Notes: generated by a model not told the origin, from the sequence alone. A DNA stretch of 64,000 nucleotides from Nitrospira sp. CR1.3 (GCA_014055525.1 WIAH01000009.1:91587-155586); one strand, 5' to 3'; counted from the first letter of the stretch, positions 16,759-25,638 are shown. Numbers and translations: made by a program.

Positions 16759-17868
16759 ATGATCACCCACATGGTGTGGATCAAAATGGCGGAGGCCGTT
16801 GCGCTGACGGCGGTGGTGTTAATCGGCTCAATGGCCGCCACGCCGGCGTTGGCGAACGAGCCAGTCGTTCCTAAATCGGAGTCCGCTCCGGCATCGCCGC
16901 CGGTACCGGCTCAGGCTCCCTCAAAACCACGGCCGGCGGACAGTGAGACGAAGCCTCCTGCCAAGTCCTCTGTTCCATCCGAGACCACGGGAAAGGAGAC
17001 CGCGCCGGTGAAACCGGAAGCGGTTCCCGCGCCGCTCCCAACACCTGCCCTTCCGAAATCCCGCGCACCTGAGGGTGAATCGAAGCCTTCAGGCAGACCC
17101 CAGCCTGGCAATGGATCGTCTGGATCCAAGCCGGCAGTGATGCCACAGCCCCCTGCTGAGATTGTCGGAAAAGACGGGGCGCCGATGGTACTGATCCCAG
17201 CCGGCGAGTTTACGATGGGTAGCGACAAAGGCGATGACGATGAGCAGCCGATACACCGGGTGTTCCTCGACAGTTTTTACCTGGACAAGTTCGAGATCAC
17301 CAACGGACGATATGCCAAGTTCGTGGAAGCGATCCAGAGCGAGCCGCCGTGGGGCTTTAAGGATAAGGAGACCCCGGTCTTGCATCCGGATCAGCCGGTC
17401 CGGTGGGTCAATTGGATGGACGCGATGGGTTACTGCCTCTGGGCCGGAAAGCGCCTACCGACTGAGGCGGAATGGGAGAAAGCGGCTCGCGGAACCGATG
17501 GCAGGATCTATCCATGGGGAAATGATCCTCCCACCCCGGCCCATGCGGTTTTCGGACTAAAGGAAGGCGCCGACACGGTATCGGCGATCGGCAATCGTGA
17601 CAAGGGAAAGAGCCCGTACGGCGTCCATGATCTGGCCGGCAACCTCTACGAGTGGACGATGGATTGGTACGATGAGCAATTCTACTCGAAAAACCCTGCC
17701 ATCAACCCGCGCGGTCCGCTTGAAGGCGCGGCGAAGGTGCAGCGAGGCGGGTCCTATACCAACACCCCCTACCGATTGCGTTCGTCATTCCGTACCAAGG
17801 GCGATCCCACCGAGCATGACCCGAATGTCGGGTTCCGCTGCGCGCAAGATACACCACAGCAGCCGTAA
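16759..17868 (+). CDS. exported formylglycine-generating-enzyme-like (SUMF1) protein
   Basis: 369 residues. A signal peptide (to about residue 33, TPALANE) precedes a 100-residue Pro/Ala/Ser/Lys-rich linker, then an FGE-sulfatase domain (about 140-365). Key stretches are MVLIPAGEFTMGSDKGDDDE, LDKFEITNGRYAKFVEAI, GKRLPTEAEWEKAARG, YPWGNDPP, DLAGNLYEW and a final VQRGGSY...GFRCAQ. The Cys pair of true sulfatase-activating enzymes is not evident, so it is more likely a structural or binding relative. Export and a flexible linker suggest a periplasmic or surface protein. No sulfatase gene is nearby. Confidence 0.9.
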   Translation: MITHMVWIKMAEAVALTAVVLIGSMAATPALANEPVVPKSESAPASPPVPAQAPSKPRPADSETKPPAKSSVPSETTGKETAPVKPEAVPAPLPTPALPKSRAPEGESKPSGRPQPGNGSSGSKPAVMPQPPAEIVGKDGAPMVLIPAGEFTMGSDKGDDDEQPIHRVFLDSFYLDKFEITNGRYAKFVEAIQSEPPWGFKDKETPVLHPDQPVRWVNWMDAMGYCLWAGKRLPTEAEWEKAARGTDGRIYPWGNDPPTPAHAVFGLKEGADTVSAIGNRDKGKSPYGVHDLAGNLYEWTMDWYDEQFYSKNPAINPRGPLEGAAKVQRGGSYTNTPYRLRSSFRTKGDPTEHDPNVGFRCAQDTPQQP

Positions 17869-18000
17869 GCGGCGCGTCGTTCAGATTCCTCTCTCGTCGC
17901 TCTTTCCTTCGTGCCGGAACCTCTATATCCTTCGATCACGTCAGCAGCATGCGAGGCGATGGAGGTCAGGAAAGCCTCGTGACTGAGAGGGAGTCCGGAT

Positions 18001-19227
18001 ATGCGCCGCCTAGGAGCGAAGGAATGTCTCTGGCTTGGACTCCTGCTGGGTGTCGCCGTGGTACTGACCGAAGGGTTGGCCAAAGTCTTGACCGCTTACG
18101 GTCTGGGCATCCGCGAAGCCGACTACTCGCACTATTACATCGACGATAAGAATTTCAACTCCATCATCTGGGTGGACCAATACCAGGTCCATCCCTACTT
18201 TGGGTATGAAAACGAGAGTATTCGCCGATTTGAGGCGGGGAGAGGACGCCCCGATCCCAATGACTTTGTCATTGGGATACTAGGGGGGTCCGTTGCCGAA
18301 ATGTTCGGCAATTACGCGCTCAGCGAGCCGACGGCCTTACGCGCTTTGGGAGGCGTCATACCTGAGTCGATGGGCAGGAACCTACGAATCGTAAATCTTG
18401 CCATGGGCGGAGCAAAGCAGCCGCAGCAGTTTTTTATCTCCACCTACTTTCTTGAAGATCTTGACCTCGTGATCAACATCGATGGCTGGAATGACACGTT
18501 ACATCACAACTTACTTCCCGTGTATCCGCTTGACTTCCCCATGCTCTCCTTGGAACTGTACAGCCGTGCGACCGACGGACGCGTGATCGGGAAGCTGAGC
18601 CGGTTGGCTCGCTGGACCTACACGACGATGAACCGGCTTCCCATGAAGCTCCCGGTCCTTGCCCATAGCAATGTGTATTTCCTCGTTTGGTACGCTGTGC
18701 ACGACCGGATGTTCCACATTGTGCGCCGTCTGGAAGGTGCTTACTATGTCGCAGCGATAGAAGACCAACGTCCGTCTGATGTCCCTAAGCCGGACTGGTC
18801 CGTGTCATTGGAAGACCGTTTGAAGATATGGAAGCGTTATACGAGCCTGCAATGGGACCTCCTTGCCCGCGCGAAAAAGCCGGCCTTCTTCTTTGTGCAG
18901 CCGAATCAGTACCTGAAGAATTCAAAGCCTCTGTCGGTCGAGGAAAGACAAGCCGCTTACCTAGAGGATTGGAGCAGAGACATGCACATTCACGAGCAAA
19001 TGAGCCGACTCAAAGAGGCGGTGAAGGATCTTCGTCACTCCGGGGTGCCGAGCTTTGATCTTACAGGAGTATTTGAGACCACCAGGGAGACGACGTACCA
19101 GGACACCTGTTGCCACATCAATCGGTACGGTAACAAAATCATGGCGGAAGAGATCGTGCGAATTATTTCACAGCAGTATGCAAAGGAGACGAGCAAGGAC
19201 ATCCGACAGAGGGGTCTTAGCCGTTAG
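18001..19227 (+). CDS. SGNH/GDSL-like hydrolase, membrane-anchored
   Basis: 408 residues. One N-terminal hydrophobic segment (residues 9-32) would act as an uncleaved anchor. SGNH blocks can be placed: GILGGSVAE with S97 as nucleophile candidate, NLAMGGAKQP for the Gly block, NIDGWND for the Asn block, and DTCCHINRYG with D368 and H372 for the Asp/His block. Such proteins act as esterases or O-acetyl transfer/removal enzymes on envelope glycans. The ATG follows GAGGGAG. The assignment rests on motifs only; overall sequence is not one I recognise. Confidence 0.65.
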   Translation: MRRLGAKECLWLGLLLGVAVVLTEGLAKVLTAYGLGIREADYSHYYIDDKNFNSIIWVDQYQVHPYFGYENESIRRFEAGRGRPDPNDFVIGILGGSVAEMFGNYALSEPTALRALGGVIPESMGRNLRIVNLAMGGAKQPQQFFISTYFLEDLDLVINIDGWNDTLHHNLLPVYPLDFPMLSLELYSRATDGRVIGKLSRLARWTYTTMNRLPMKLPVLAHSNVYFLVWYAVHDRMFHIVRRLEGAYYVAAIEDQRPSDVPKPDWSVSLEDRLKIWKRYTSLQWDLLARAKKPAFFFVQPNQYLKNSKPLSVEERQAAYLEDWSRDMHIHEQMSRLKEAVKDLRHSGVPSFDLTGVFETTRETTYQDTCCHINRYGNKIMAEEIVRIISQQYAKETSKDIRQRGLSR

Positions 19228-19263
19228 GGTTCTGCCGGCACTTCCTTTGCCGAAGGCAAATTC

Positions 19264-20109
19264 ATGAAACCGCCATCGACTTCCTCTCTTATGGCACAGT
19301 ACTTGGTCAAGCCAGGCCGCATGCTTTCCCTCAAGCGCTGCAATCCAGACGACACCGGTCGGTATCGCAAGAACGGCGACGGCAAAGCCACAGCTAAAGC
19401 AGAAACCGAACGCCTGACTACGGAGGTCATCCGATTGCAAGAACGGCTCTATGCCAACGGAAGCCGGGCTCTCTTGCTGGTCTTGCAGGGCATGGACACC
19501 AGCGGGAAAGACGGCGCGATCAGGAGCGTGATGGCCGGGGTCAACCCCCAGGGGTGCAAGGTCGTGTCCTTCAAGACCCCTTCAAACAGGGAACTCGCGC
19601 ACGATTTCCTTTGGCGGGTGCACCAGGAGGTTCCGGCGAAGGGTTATATCGGCATTTTCAATCGGTCGCATTACGAAGATGTGCTCATTACCCGGGTGCA
19701 CGGATTGGTATCTGGGAAGATGGTCAAGCGCCGATTCGAGCACATTAGGAAGTTCGAGAGGCTGCTCGCGGAAAACGGCACGGTCATTGTGAAGTTCTTT
19801 CTCCACATCTCCAAGGACGAACAAAAGAAGCGGCTGGAGGAGCGTATTCGTAACCCGGAGAAGCGATGGAAGTGGAATTCGGGAGATCTCGAAGAGCGCA
19901 AATTCTGGGGCAGGTACATGCAGGCCTTTGAAGACGTCATATCGGCCACGAGCACCAATTATGCGCCTTGGTACATCGTGCCGGCGAATCGGAAGTGGTA
20001 TCGCAACCTCGTGGTGGCCGATCGGGTGGCTGAAGCGTTGGAGTCGATGAAGCTCAAGCCACCGCCGGACCCGGAGGGAGTCGATTTCGAGAAGTTGAAG
20101 ATTGTCTAG
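19264..20109 (+). CDS. ppk2: polyphosphate kinase 2
   Basis: 281 residues, a single-domain PPK2. Walker A is GMDTSGKDG (76-84), Walker B region GYIGIFNRSHYEDVL, and the lid has KRWKWNSGDLEER. The C-terminal NYAPWYIVPANRKWYRNLVV is the usual nucleotide-facing end. PPK2 enzymes transfer phosphate from polyphosphate to ADP/GDP or AMP in the cytoplasm; the subclass (I, II or III) cannot be fixed by eye, though the length fits class III. The start is either 19264 or the ATG at 19291; neither has a strong ribosome site. The gene starts 36 bases after the SGNH gene. Confidence 0.94.
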   Translation: MKPPSTSSLMAQYLVKPGRMLSLKRCNPDDTGRYRKNGDGKATAKAETERLTTEVIRLQERLYANGSRALLLVLQGMDTSGKDGAIRSVMAGVNPQGCKVVSFKTPSNRELAHDFLWRVHQEVPAKGYIGIFNRSHYEDVLITRVHGLVSGKMVKRRFEHIRKFERLLAENGTVIVKFFLHISKDEQKKRLEERIRNPEKRWKWNSGDLEERKFWGRYMQAFEDVISATSTNYAPWYIVPANRKWYRNLVVADRVAEALESMKLKPPPDPEGVDFEKLKIV

Positions 20110-20175
20110 ATGAAGGATCTTTGATTGGCATGTCTTATGCGTGAAAGTTGTCACTGAAAAAAATCCCTCCCCCCA

Positions 20176-20204
20176 TTGACAGCTTTTCCTAATGAGCGTA
20201 GGAA
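20176..20204 (+). promoter_or_regulatory. sigma-70-like promoter for the candidate RNA
   Basis: TTGACA (20176-20181) is a perfect -35 box, followed by a 17-base spacer and TAGGAA (20199-20204), a poor -10. Transcription would start near 20210, where the first arm of the proposed RNA begins. Confidence 0.5.
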
Positions 20205-20208
20205 AAAA

Positions 20209-20634
20209 TTGCGGCCCCAAGAATGATGGAAGTTCGGGGGATCGAACAGACCGCGCGGCTGTTATCCAGGTCTCTCGTGGACTTCACCAAGAGAGGAGGG
20301 TGGGTATGGGCGATACGACTCCACCTGGTCCGTCAGGCCCGCCGATGCGAGAGCGGGTTTCTCGTCGGTCGTGCTAGTTGGTTCTCCACTGGCCGTGCCC
20401 TGCGGGCACAATAGACCAACCGGATATGAGCCTCACTCATGCTGGAGAACCGGTCGAGGCACGAGGAACACAAGCGCCTGGGATCGACGATGTCTCCCCC
20501 GACTGGAAATCTGTATCACCTGATATCGCGCGGGTCGTGCGGGCCGCAAACACTTACAATGCCTATAGGGTACAGGCGTCCTAAGCGCCGAGCCCGGGCG
20601 ACCTTGCACTATGGTGCAAGGTCGCCCGGTTTTT
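20209..20634 (+). ncRNA. candidate structured noncoding RNA, no known family
   Basis: The 754-base space between ppk2 and the permease has no supportable protein gene, but 20209-20549 is full of complementary arms. TTGCGGCCC (20209-20217) pairs with GGGCCGCAA (20541-20549), closing the domain. CCAGGT (20266) pairs with ACCTGG (20323) around CTCTC/GAGAG. GGTTCTCCA (20380-20388) pairs with TGGAGAACC (20443-20451), enclosing GTGCCC/GGGCAC and ATGAG/CTCAT hairpins, a three-way junction; CGTGC (20370) and GCACG (20459) extend that stem. A strong terminator follows. The conserved words of RNase P, 6S, tmRNA and group I/II introns are absent. The interpretation is inference from pairing by eye. Confidence 0.5.
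20594..20634 (+). terminator. strong intrinsic terminator
   Basis: A 16-bp perfect stem starting CCGGGCGACCTTGCAC, a TATG loop, and TTTTT directly after the stem on the plus strand. It lies 485 bases past the ppk2 stop, too far to be that gene's natural end, which supports a separate transcript ending here. Confidence 0.9.
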
Positions 20635-20640
20635 ATCTGC

Positions 20641-20802
20641 GGATGCTGAAAGAGCTGACATTCTCACCCGCCCGCCCCGGCGCGCCGAGACGCGCCTTCA
20701 CCGAGCTTCGTTCTCACATCGCTCTCCCGCTCAATGTACTCAGAATGTACGCCTCGGGGTCTCGCTCGTTGCGGCCTCGCTGGATGAACTTTTTGAGCAC
20801 CC
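20641..20802. repeat. MITE/REP-like element, about 160 bp
   Basis: The left end GGATGCTGAAAGAG and the right end CTTTTTGAGCACC are imperfect inverted copies of each other. The interior holds TGTACTCAGAATGTAC and GC-rich palindromic stretches and no credible ORF. I recall similar intergenic sequences in Nitrospira genomes, but this was not checked. A small hairpin (ACCCG/CGGGT, 20799-20812) abuts its right end. Confidence 0.4.
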
Positions 20803-20863
20803 GCTTGCGGGTTCGTGAACATGCCCGGCAACACCGTTGCTTCGCCGGCACATTTCAACAAGC

Positions 20864-22234
20864 CTAGTTCGATGGTTGTCGGACAGATGTCTTTCTCATC
20901 TGCCAAAAGTAGTAGACCGGAACCCCGCTCAGCACTGTCGCTGCTCCATAAAACGACTCAGTTGGTCGCTGAAGCAGGCTGTAGATGACGAGCGATAGGG
21001 CTCCAGTCACGAGAACAATTGGCAAGAATGGATAGAACGGAGCGCGATAGGCGCCTGAGCCGGCCAAGGTTTGTGTTCGGAGGCGGAAGATCGACGACAG
21101 GGTCAGGGCCAGGAACAGGGCCAGTACGAGACCGCTATACACAAGCAATTGCTCGAACGTGCCGCTCAGGACCAGCAGCGAAGCCCACAGGCTTTGAAAG
21201 ACAATCGCGCGTGCCGGTACCGCGGTTCCAGGGCGCAGCACGGCCAGCCATGGGCTGATCACCCCGTCCTGTGCCATGGCCCAATAGACGCGCGGTCCGG
21301 CCCAGGTCATGGCGCTCACCGCGCCTGCGATGGATAGACAGAGAACGGCAGCGACCAGTCTCCCGCTCTCGGGTCCCCAGAGAGCCGCGGCTGCCTTCTC
21401 CGCCACCGGGACGATCGGCTCTTGGGCGAGTTCCGAGATCGACAGTGCCGACAGATAGACTGTGTTCAGAAGGAGATAGATGACGGCAACGAATGCCGTT
21501 CCTCCGATCATGATCCTGGGCAAAATGCGCTGGGGATCTGCGATGTCACTTGCAATATAGCCTGCCACATTCCACCCGAGGTAGCAGTAGGTCACGATCA
21601 CGAGCGAGATGGCGGCCGCGCCGAAGGTCGGCTGCCCGACTGCGGGACGTGCGATCAGATGTCCCCACTCGCCTGCCACGGCCGCAAGCCCGCCGACGAT
21701 CAATCCGCTGATGGCGACGACCTTCGTCGTGGTGAGGAACAACTGCAGGCGGCCGCCTGTTTCCACGCCGCGACAATGGACCAGCGTCACGATCCACAGC
21801 AGGGAGAGCGAAAGGCCTTTCGCCAACCATCCTGTTTTATCGTGGACCGGGACAACTCGAAACGCGTAGGAAGAAAAACTGATCGCTGAGGCTGCGACCG
21901 CCGCGCCGAAGCCGATAGTGAAGGAAGTCCATCCGCTGAGAAAGGCGGTGAACGGTCCGTAGGCTTCTCTCAAGTATACATAGTCGCCTCCGGCGTGCGG
22001 CAACCGGGAACCCAGCTCGCCATAAATCATCGCGCCACCGACGGCGAACAGCGCGCCGACGAACCACAAGAGCAGGATGACCAGAGGATCTCCGAGCTCC
22101 CTTGCCATGATTCCGGTCGTCGTGAAGATGCCGCCTCCGATGATGTTGCTGACGAGGACGCAGCCGGCGGTGAACCAGCCGATGGTCACGTGCGGGACAT
22201 TGGAAGCGGGACTCGATCGCGACGAGGGCTTCAT
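20864..22234 (-). CDS. APC-family amino acid permease
   Basis: 456 residues with about 12 transmembrane segments. TM1 carries GCVLVSNIIGGGIFTTTG, the unwound-helix substrate motif (I-I-G-x-G-I-F) of the amino acid-polyamine-organocation family. ELGSRLPHAGGDYVYLREAY in TM2-3 and SDIADPQRILPRIMI after TM6 are also typical. The length matches the L-type (LAT) and bacterial amino acid exchanger subgroup. Substrate is not predictable. It is transcribed towards the repeat element and candidate RNA, and is divergent from the ParB-like gene. Confidence 0.93.
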   Translation of the reverse strand: MKPSSRSSPASNVPHVTIGWFTAGCVLVSNIIGGGIFTTTGIMARELGDPLVILLLWFVGALFAVGGAMIYGELGSRLPHAGGDYVYLREAYGPFTAFLSGWTSFTIGFGAAVAASAISFSSYAFRVVPVHDKTGWLAKGLSLSLLWIVTLVHCRGVETGGRLQLFLTTTKVVAISGLIVGGLAAVAGEWGHLIARPAVGQPTFGAAAISLVIVTYCYLGWNVAGYIASDIADPQRILPRIMIGGTAFVAVIYLLLNTVYLSALSISELAQEPIVPVAEKAAAALWGPESGRLVAAVLCLSIAGAVSAMTWAGPRVYWAMAQDGVISPWLAVLRPGTAVPARAIVFQSLWASLLVLSGTFEQLLVYSGLVLALFLALTLSSIFRLRTQTLAGSGAYRAPFYPFLPIVLVTGALSLVIYSLLQRPTESFYGAATVLSGVPVYYFWQMRKTSVRQPSN

Positions 22235-22320
22235 GGGTGCGTCAGTGTAATCCTCCCGTGCGCGGATTTCGAGCGTTCCACGGCTTTCCTTTCTCGCCCG
22301 GCTCGCATACCATAGACGTC

Positions 22321-23319
22321 ATGGCCCCGACGAAGGACAAGAAGGTTTTGGACTCGTCCGCTGTGAGACGACGCAAAAAACCGTCCGGCGCGTCGATCGG
22401 CCTGGCCGCTACGGAGTTACAGGCTGCCGCGCCTCCGGGCCAGGTCGCGCAGCTGCATCGGGCGATCGAGGAGGACGGGGGCCGGGCGCTGGCGCTGTAT
22501 CGGGAACCCTACGGAGGAAGATGGCTCATCCTGGCCGCGGTACCGATCGAGCTCGTCGAGCCGACGCCGTACCAACGGAACATCTCCGACACCCATGTTC
22601 GAAAACTGGAAGACGTCATCGGCAAGATCGGCCGCTTTCTCGATCCGATCATCGCGGTGCGGATGTCGAAACCGGATCATGCCGCGAAGTACTGGACGCC
22701 AAACGGAAACCATCGACTGTCCGCGATGCGAACCGTCGGGGCCAAGAGCATTGTGGCCATTGTGGTGCCGGAACCGGCGGCGGCCTATCAGATCCTGGCC
22801 TTGAATACGGAGAAAGCCCATAACCTCCGCGAGAAGGCGCTGGAAGTGATTCGAATGTACAAGGAGCTGGCGCCGCTCGATGACGCAACCGAAGAGACAT
22901 ACGCCTTGGAGTTTGAAGAACCGGCGTTCATCACGCTGGGACTCTGCTACGAGGACCGGCCGCGTTTCAGCGGCGGCGCCTATCATCCGGTGCTGAAACG
23001 CGTGGAGGAATTTCTGAAAAAGCCGATGCGCGCCGCGCTCGAGGTGCGACGGGCCAGGGCAAAAGACGTGCTGGCGCTGGATGACGAGATCGTCAAACAG
23101 GTCGAAATACTCAAGGCAAAGGGCCTAACCAGCCCCTACTTGAAAAGTTTTGTAATTGCGCGCGTGAATCCGATCCGGTTCAGACCAAAAGATGCTCCTC
23201 CGCTCTCATTCGACGAGGTGCTTGACCGGATGGCCAAGGCGGTGGCGAAGTTCAATCCCGACAAGATCAAGCCGGACGATCTGGCAAGATCCGGCGGCGC
23301 TCCGGACGAGATGGAGTAG
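22321..23319 (+). CDS. ParB N-terminal-domain (ParB-like nuclease fold) protein
   Basis: 332 residues. After a basic start, residues about 65-150 match the ParB/Srx fold: VPIELVEPTPYQRNISDTHV and PNGNHRLSAMRTVGA, where GNHR takes the place of the GERR box. The remainder is helical and includes NTEKAHNLREKALEVIRMYK and a long basic tail; no obvious helix-turn-helix of chromosome-partition ParB is seen. No ParA lies nearby, so a partition role is doubtful. The ATG at 22321 fits the start of the basic region; an upstream in-frame ATG overlaps the divergent promoter region. Confidence 0.78.
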   Translation: MAPTKDKKVLDSSAVRRRKKPSGASIGLAATELQAAAPPGQVAQLHRAIEEDGGRALALYREPYGGRWLILAAVPIELVEPTPYQRNISDTHVRKLEDVIGKIGRFLDPIIAVRMSKPDHAAKYWTPNGNHRLSAMRTVGAKSIVAIVVPEPAAAYQILALNTEKAHNLREKALEVIRMYKELAPLDDATEETYALEFEEPAFITLGLCYEDRPRFSGGAYHPVLKRVEEFLKKPMRAALEVRRARAKDVLALDDEIVKQVEILKAKGLTSPYLKSFVIARVNPIRFRPKDAPPLSFDEVLDRMAKAVAKFNPDKIKPDDLARSGGAPDEME

Positions 23320-23332
23320 TCGCCTCCCTGCC

Positions 23333-23362
23333 TTGTTTCTGTCTCGGCGGCCCCTTTACAAT
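23333..23362 (+). promoter_or_regulatory. possible promoter of phhB and the radical SAM gene
   Basis: TTGTTT, an 18-base spacer and TACAAT lie 33 bases before the phhB start, within the short gap after the ParB-like gene. The match is moderate. Confidence 0.4.
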
Positions 23363-23394
23363 ATCCACTCCCCCTACCTTCCAAGGAGGCCGCC

Positions 23395-23745
23395 ATGGGT
23401 CTAGCCGACAATAAATGTGTGCCTTGCCGGGGCGGCGTGCCGCCGCTCCCGAATGATCGCGCGCAGGCGTTGCTCAAAGAACTCGGGCGCGGCTGGGGAT
23501 TAAACACGCAGGGACATCTTGAACGGCTCTACACCTTCAAAGACTTCGCCCAGGCCCTTGCCTATGTAAACAAGGTCGGCGCGATCGCGGAGACCGAGGG
23601 CCATCATCCGGATCTCTACCTGGCCTGGGGCAAGTGCAAGGTGGAAATCTGGACTCATAAGATCAACGGATTGACCGAAAGCGATTTTTATCTGGCGGCA
23701 AAGGCTGATCGCGAATTTGAGCCATTCAAAGCCGTCGCCAGTTGA
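23395..23745 (+). CDS. phhB: pterin-4a-carbinolamine dehydratase
   Basis: 116 residues, normal length. The active-site block EGHHPDLYLAWGKCKVEIWT holds the H70-H71-P72 motif, and H88 in THKINGLTESDF completes the site. The N-terminal CVPCRGGVPPL is common in bacterial members. The enzyme dehydrates 4a-hydroxytetrahydrobiopterin in the cytoplasm. No aromatic amino acid hydroxylase is in the window, so the partner pathway is unclear; molybdopterin-related roles have been proposed for some bacterial homologues. A strong AAGGAGG precedes the ATG. Confidence 0.95.
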   Translation: MGLADNKCVPCRGGVPPLPNDRAQALLKELGRGWGLNTQGHLERLYTFKDFAQALAYVNKVGAIAETEGHHPDLYLAWGKCKVEIWTHKINGLTESDFYLAAKADREFEPFKAVAS

Positions 23746-23787
23746 CGGCGGCCCGGGAGGCGTCTCCATGAACGGACGAGGCGACGG

Positions 23788-25638
23788 ATGAGCGATAAGA
23801 CCCAGGTGGCGCTCGTCAACATGCCGTTCAGCTTCTCGAAGTATCCCTCGATCCAGCTCGGCACCCTCTCGGCCCTCCTGAAATCACAAGGGATCCCCGT
23901 CGATTGCCATCATTTGAACGTTCGCTTCGCGCACAAGATCGGCGTGCCGTTGTACGAACTGATCTGCGAAAAACGGGCGCTCTTCGGCGAGTGGCTTTTT
24001 TCCCATCTCCTGTTTCGCGACAATCCGAAACGGGCTGAATACCCCAGAGTATTTAAGCCGGTCTTCGAGCAGGTCGCCCGGCAGAGCGGACAACCGATCG
24101 GATTTTTCGAGGAAATGGCGGCCCGCATCGCTCCGCAATTTCTCACCGGCGCACTCACGTCGGTCGATTGGGGCCGGTATAGACTCGTCGGTTTCACCTC
24201 CACATTCGATCAAAACGTGGCCAGCCTCACCATGGCCAAGCTCATCAAGGATCTCTATCCTGACGTAACAATCGTCTTTGGCGGGGCGAACTATGACGGC
24301 GAGATGGGCATGGAATACTTCCGGGCCTTTCCCTTCATCGACTATGTGGTCGTCGGAGAGGGAGAGGAGGTCTTTCCAGCCCTTGTCCGCCGGATTCTGG
24401 AAGGAGAGTCAACGAACTTTCCCTCTGGCGCGGCCTATCGCGAGGGCGATCAGGTTCGGCTGACACGGAATCCTTCGCTCTTTTCCGGATTCGCAAACAC
24501 CGGTCCTCCCGATTACGACGACTACTACCGTCTTCTGGCGGAATTGGGAGAAACGGCGCAGGGCCTTGATCGCATTCTCCTCTACGAGGGTTCACGGGGC
24601 TGTTGGTGGGGCGAGAAACATCACTGCACGTTCTGCGGATTGAACGCTCAGAGCATGAAGTTTCGGGCCAAATCTTCGGAGCAGGTTGCCCGGGAAATGA
24701 CCTATCTGTCCCACCGATACGATACGGCCCGCTTCAGGCTGGTCGATAACATTATCGACATGAAGTATATCGAGAACCTGTTCGGGAAATTTGCGGAAGA
24801 CCATTGCGATCTGGACGTGTTTATCGAAACCAAGAGCAATCTCCACAAGAGCCAGATCCGCACCTTGGCGATGGGCGGTGTCAAGTGCATGCAGCCGGGA
24901 TTGGAAAGCCTGAGCTTGAGCCAGTTGAAGGCCATGGACAAGGGCGTCACGCCCATGCAGAACATCATCTGTTTGAAGTGGAGTTTCTATTATCGCGTGG
25001 CGGTGTCCTGGAACATCCTGCTCGGATTTCCCGGAGAAACGAACGACGACTACCGGCGCCAGATCGACCTGATCCCGTCGCTGCTTCATCTGCAGCCGCC
25101 TGAAGCCACCGGAAAGTTCTGGCTGGAACGATTCAGTCCGTACTACTCGAGACCGCAGGAATACGGTGTGCGGATCACCGGGCCGGGCATGGCCTATGAG
25201 TATGTGTATGATGCCCGACAGGTGGATTTGAATAAGATCGCGTATGACTTTGAATATGAACTGGACAACTGGCCGGTCGATCCGCACATCTATCAAGAGC
25301 TTGTCGCGGCGATTGAAGGCTGGCAGCGGCTGCACGCGTCAAACGACCGGCCTTTCCTGTACTATTCGAAGGCGCTCAACTATGTGACCGTGTATGACGG
25401 GAGAAACCCGAAAGCCCCCACCCGTCAGCGGTATGACGGATTGGCGGCGCGGGTGATTGAAGTGTGCAATGAAACCGCAAAGAGCGTTGAGCAGATTCGC
25501 GCGGCGGTCACAAATGGTATCGCTGTGGGCGATGAGGTACTAACGCCGATTTTGGAACAGCTGACCGCCAAGCGCGTGCTTTACGAAGAGCGCGGGAGGT
25601 ACTTCACCTTGGCGATCCCCGAAAACCCGTATCTTTAG
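23788..25638 (+). CDS. B12-binding radical SAM enzyme, RiPP maturation protein 1 type
   Basis: 616 residues. Residues 5-200 form a cobalamin-binding-like Rossmann region (VALVNMPFSFSKYPSIQLG, IVFGGANYDGEMG, YVVVGEGEEVFPALV). The radical SAM cluster motif is SRGCWWGEKHHCTFCG with C272, C280 and C283, a C-x7-C-x2-C spacing characteristic of RiPP maturation radical SAM protein 1. The C-terminal third contains a short winged-helix-like segment. It would modify a ribosomal peptide using SAM, but no precursor with a recognisable leader is adjacent. Neighbours are phhB upstream and, convergent, an AhpD-like gene. Confidence 0.88.
   Translation: MSDKTQVALVNMPFSFSKYPSIQLGTLSALLKSQGIPVDCHHLNVRFAHKIGVPLYELICEKRALFGEWLFSHLLFRDNPKRAEYPRVFKPVFEQVARQSGQPIGFFEEMAARIAPQFLTGALTSVDWGRYRLVGFTSTFDQNVASLTMAKLIKDLYPDVTIVFGGANYDGEMGMEYFRAFPFIDYVVVGEGEEVFPALVRRILEGESTNFPSGAAYREGDQVRLTRNPSLFSGFANTGPPDYDDYYRLLAELGETAQGLDRILLYEGSRGCWWGEKHHCTFCGLNAQSMKFRAKSSEQVAREMTYLSHRYDTARFRLVDNIIDMKYIENLFGKFAEDHCDLDVFIETKSNLHKSQIRTLAMGGVKCMQPGLESLSLSQLKAMDKGVTPMQNIICLKWSFYYRVAVSWNILLGFPGETNDDYRRQIDLIPSLLHLQPPEATGKFWLERFSPYYSRPQEYGVRITGPGMAYEYVYDARQVDLNKIAYDFEYELDNWPVDPHIYQELVAAIEGWQRLHASNDRPFLYYSKALNYVTVYDGRNPKAPTRQRYDGLAARVIEVCNETAKSVEQIRAAVTNGIAVGDEVLTPILEQLTAKRVLYEERGRYFTLAIPENPYL

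Noticed and set aside
16574..16762. 62-codon ORF downstream of ssrA
   Set aside because: It begins inside the second hairpin element and has no ribosome site or family pattern.
20209..20634. RNase P RNA or group I/II intron as identity of the structured region
   Set aside because: The conserved GAGGAAAGTCC and ACAGAAxCCGGCTTA words of RNase P and the conserved core words of group I and domain V of group II introns are absent.
20439..20867. 142-codon plus-strand ORF over the candidate RNA and repeat
   Set aside because: It crosses a strong terminator and a repeat, has no ribosome site, and its composition is unlike a folded protein.
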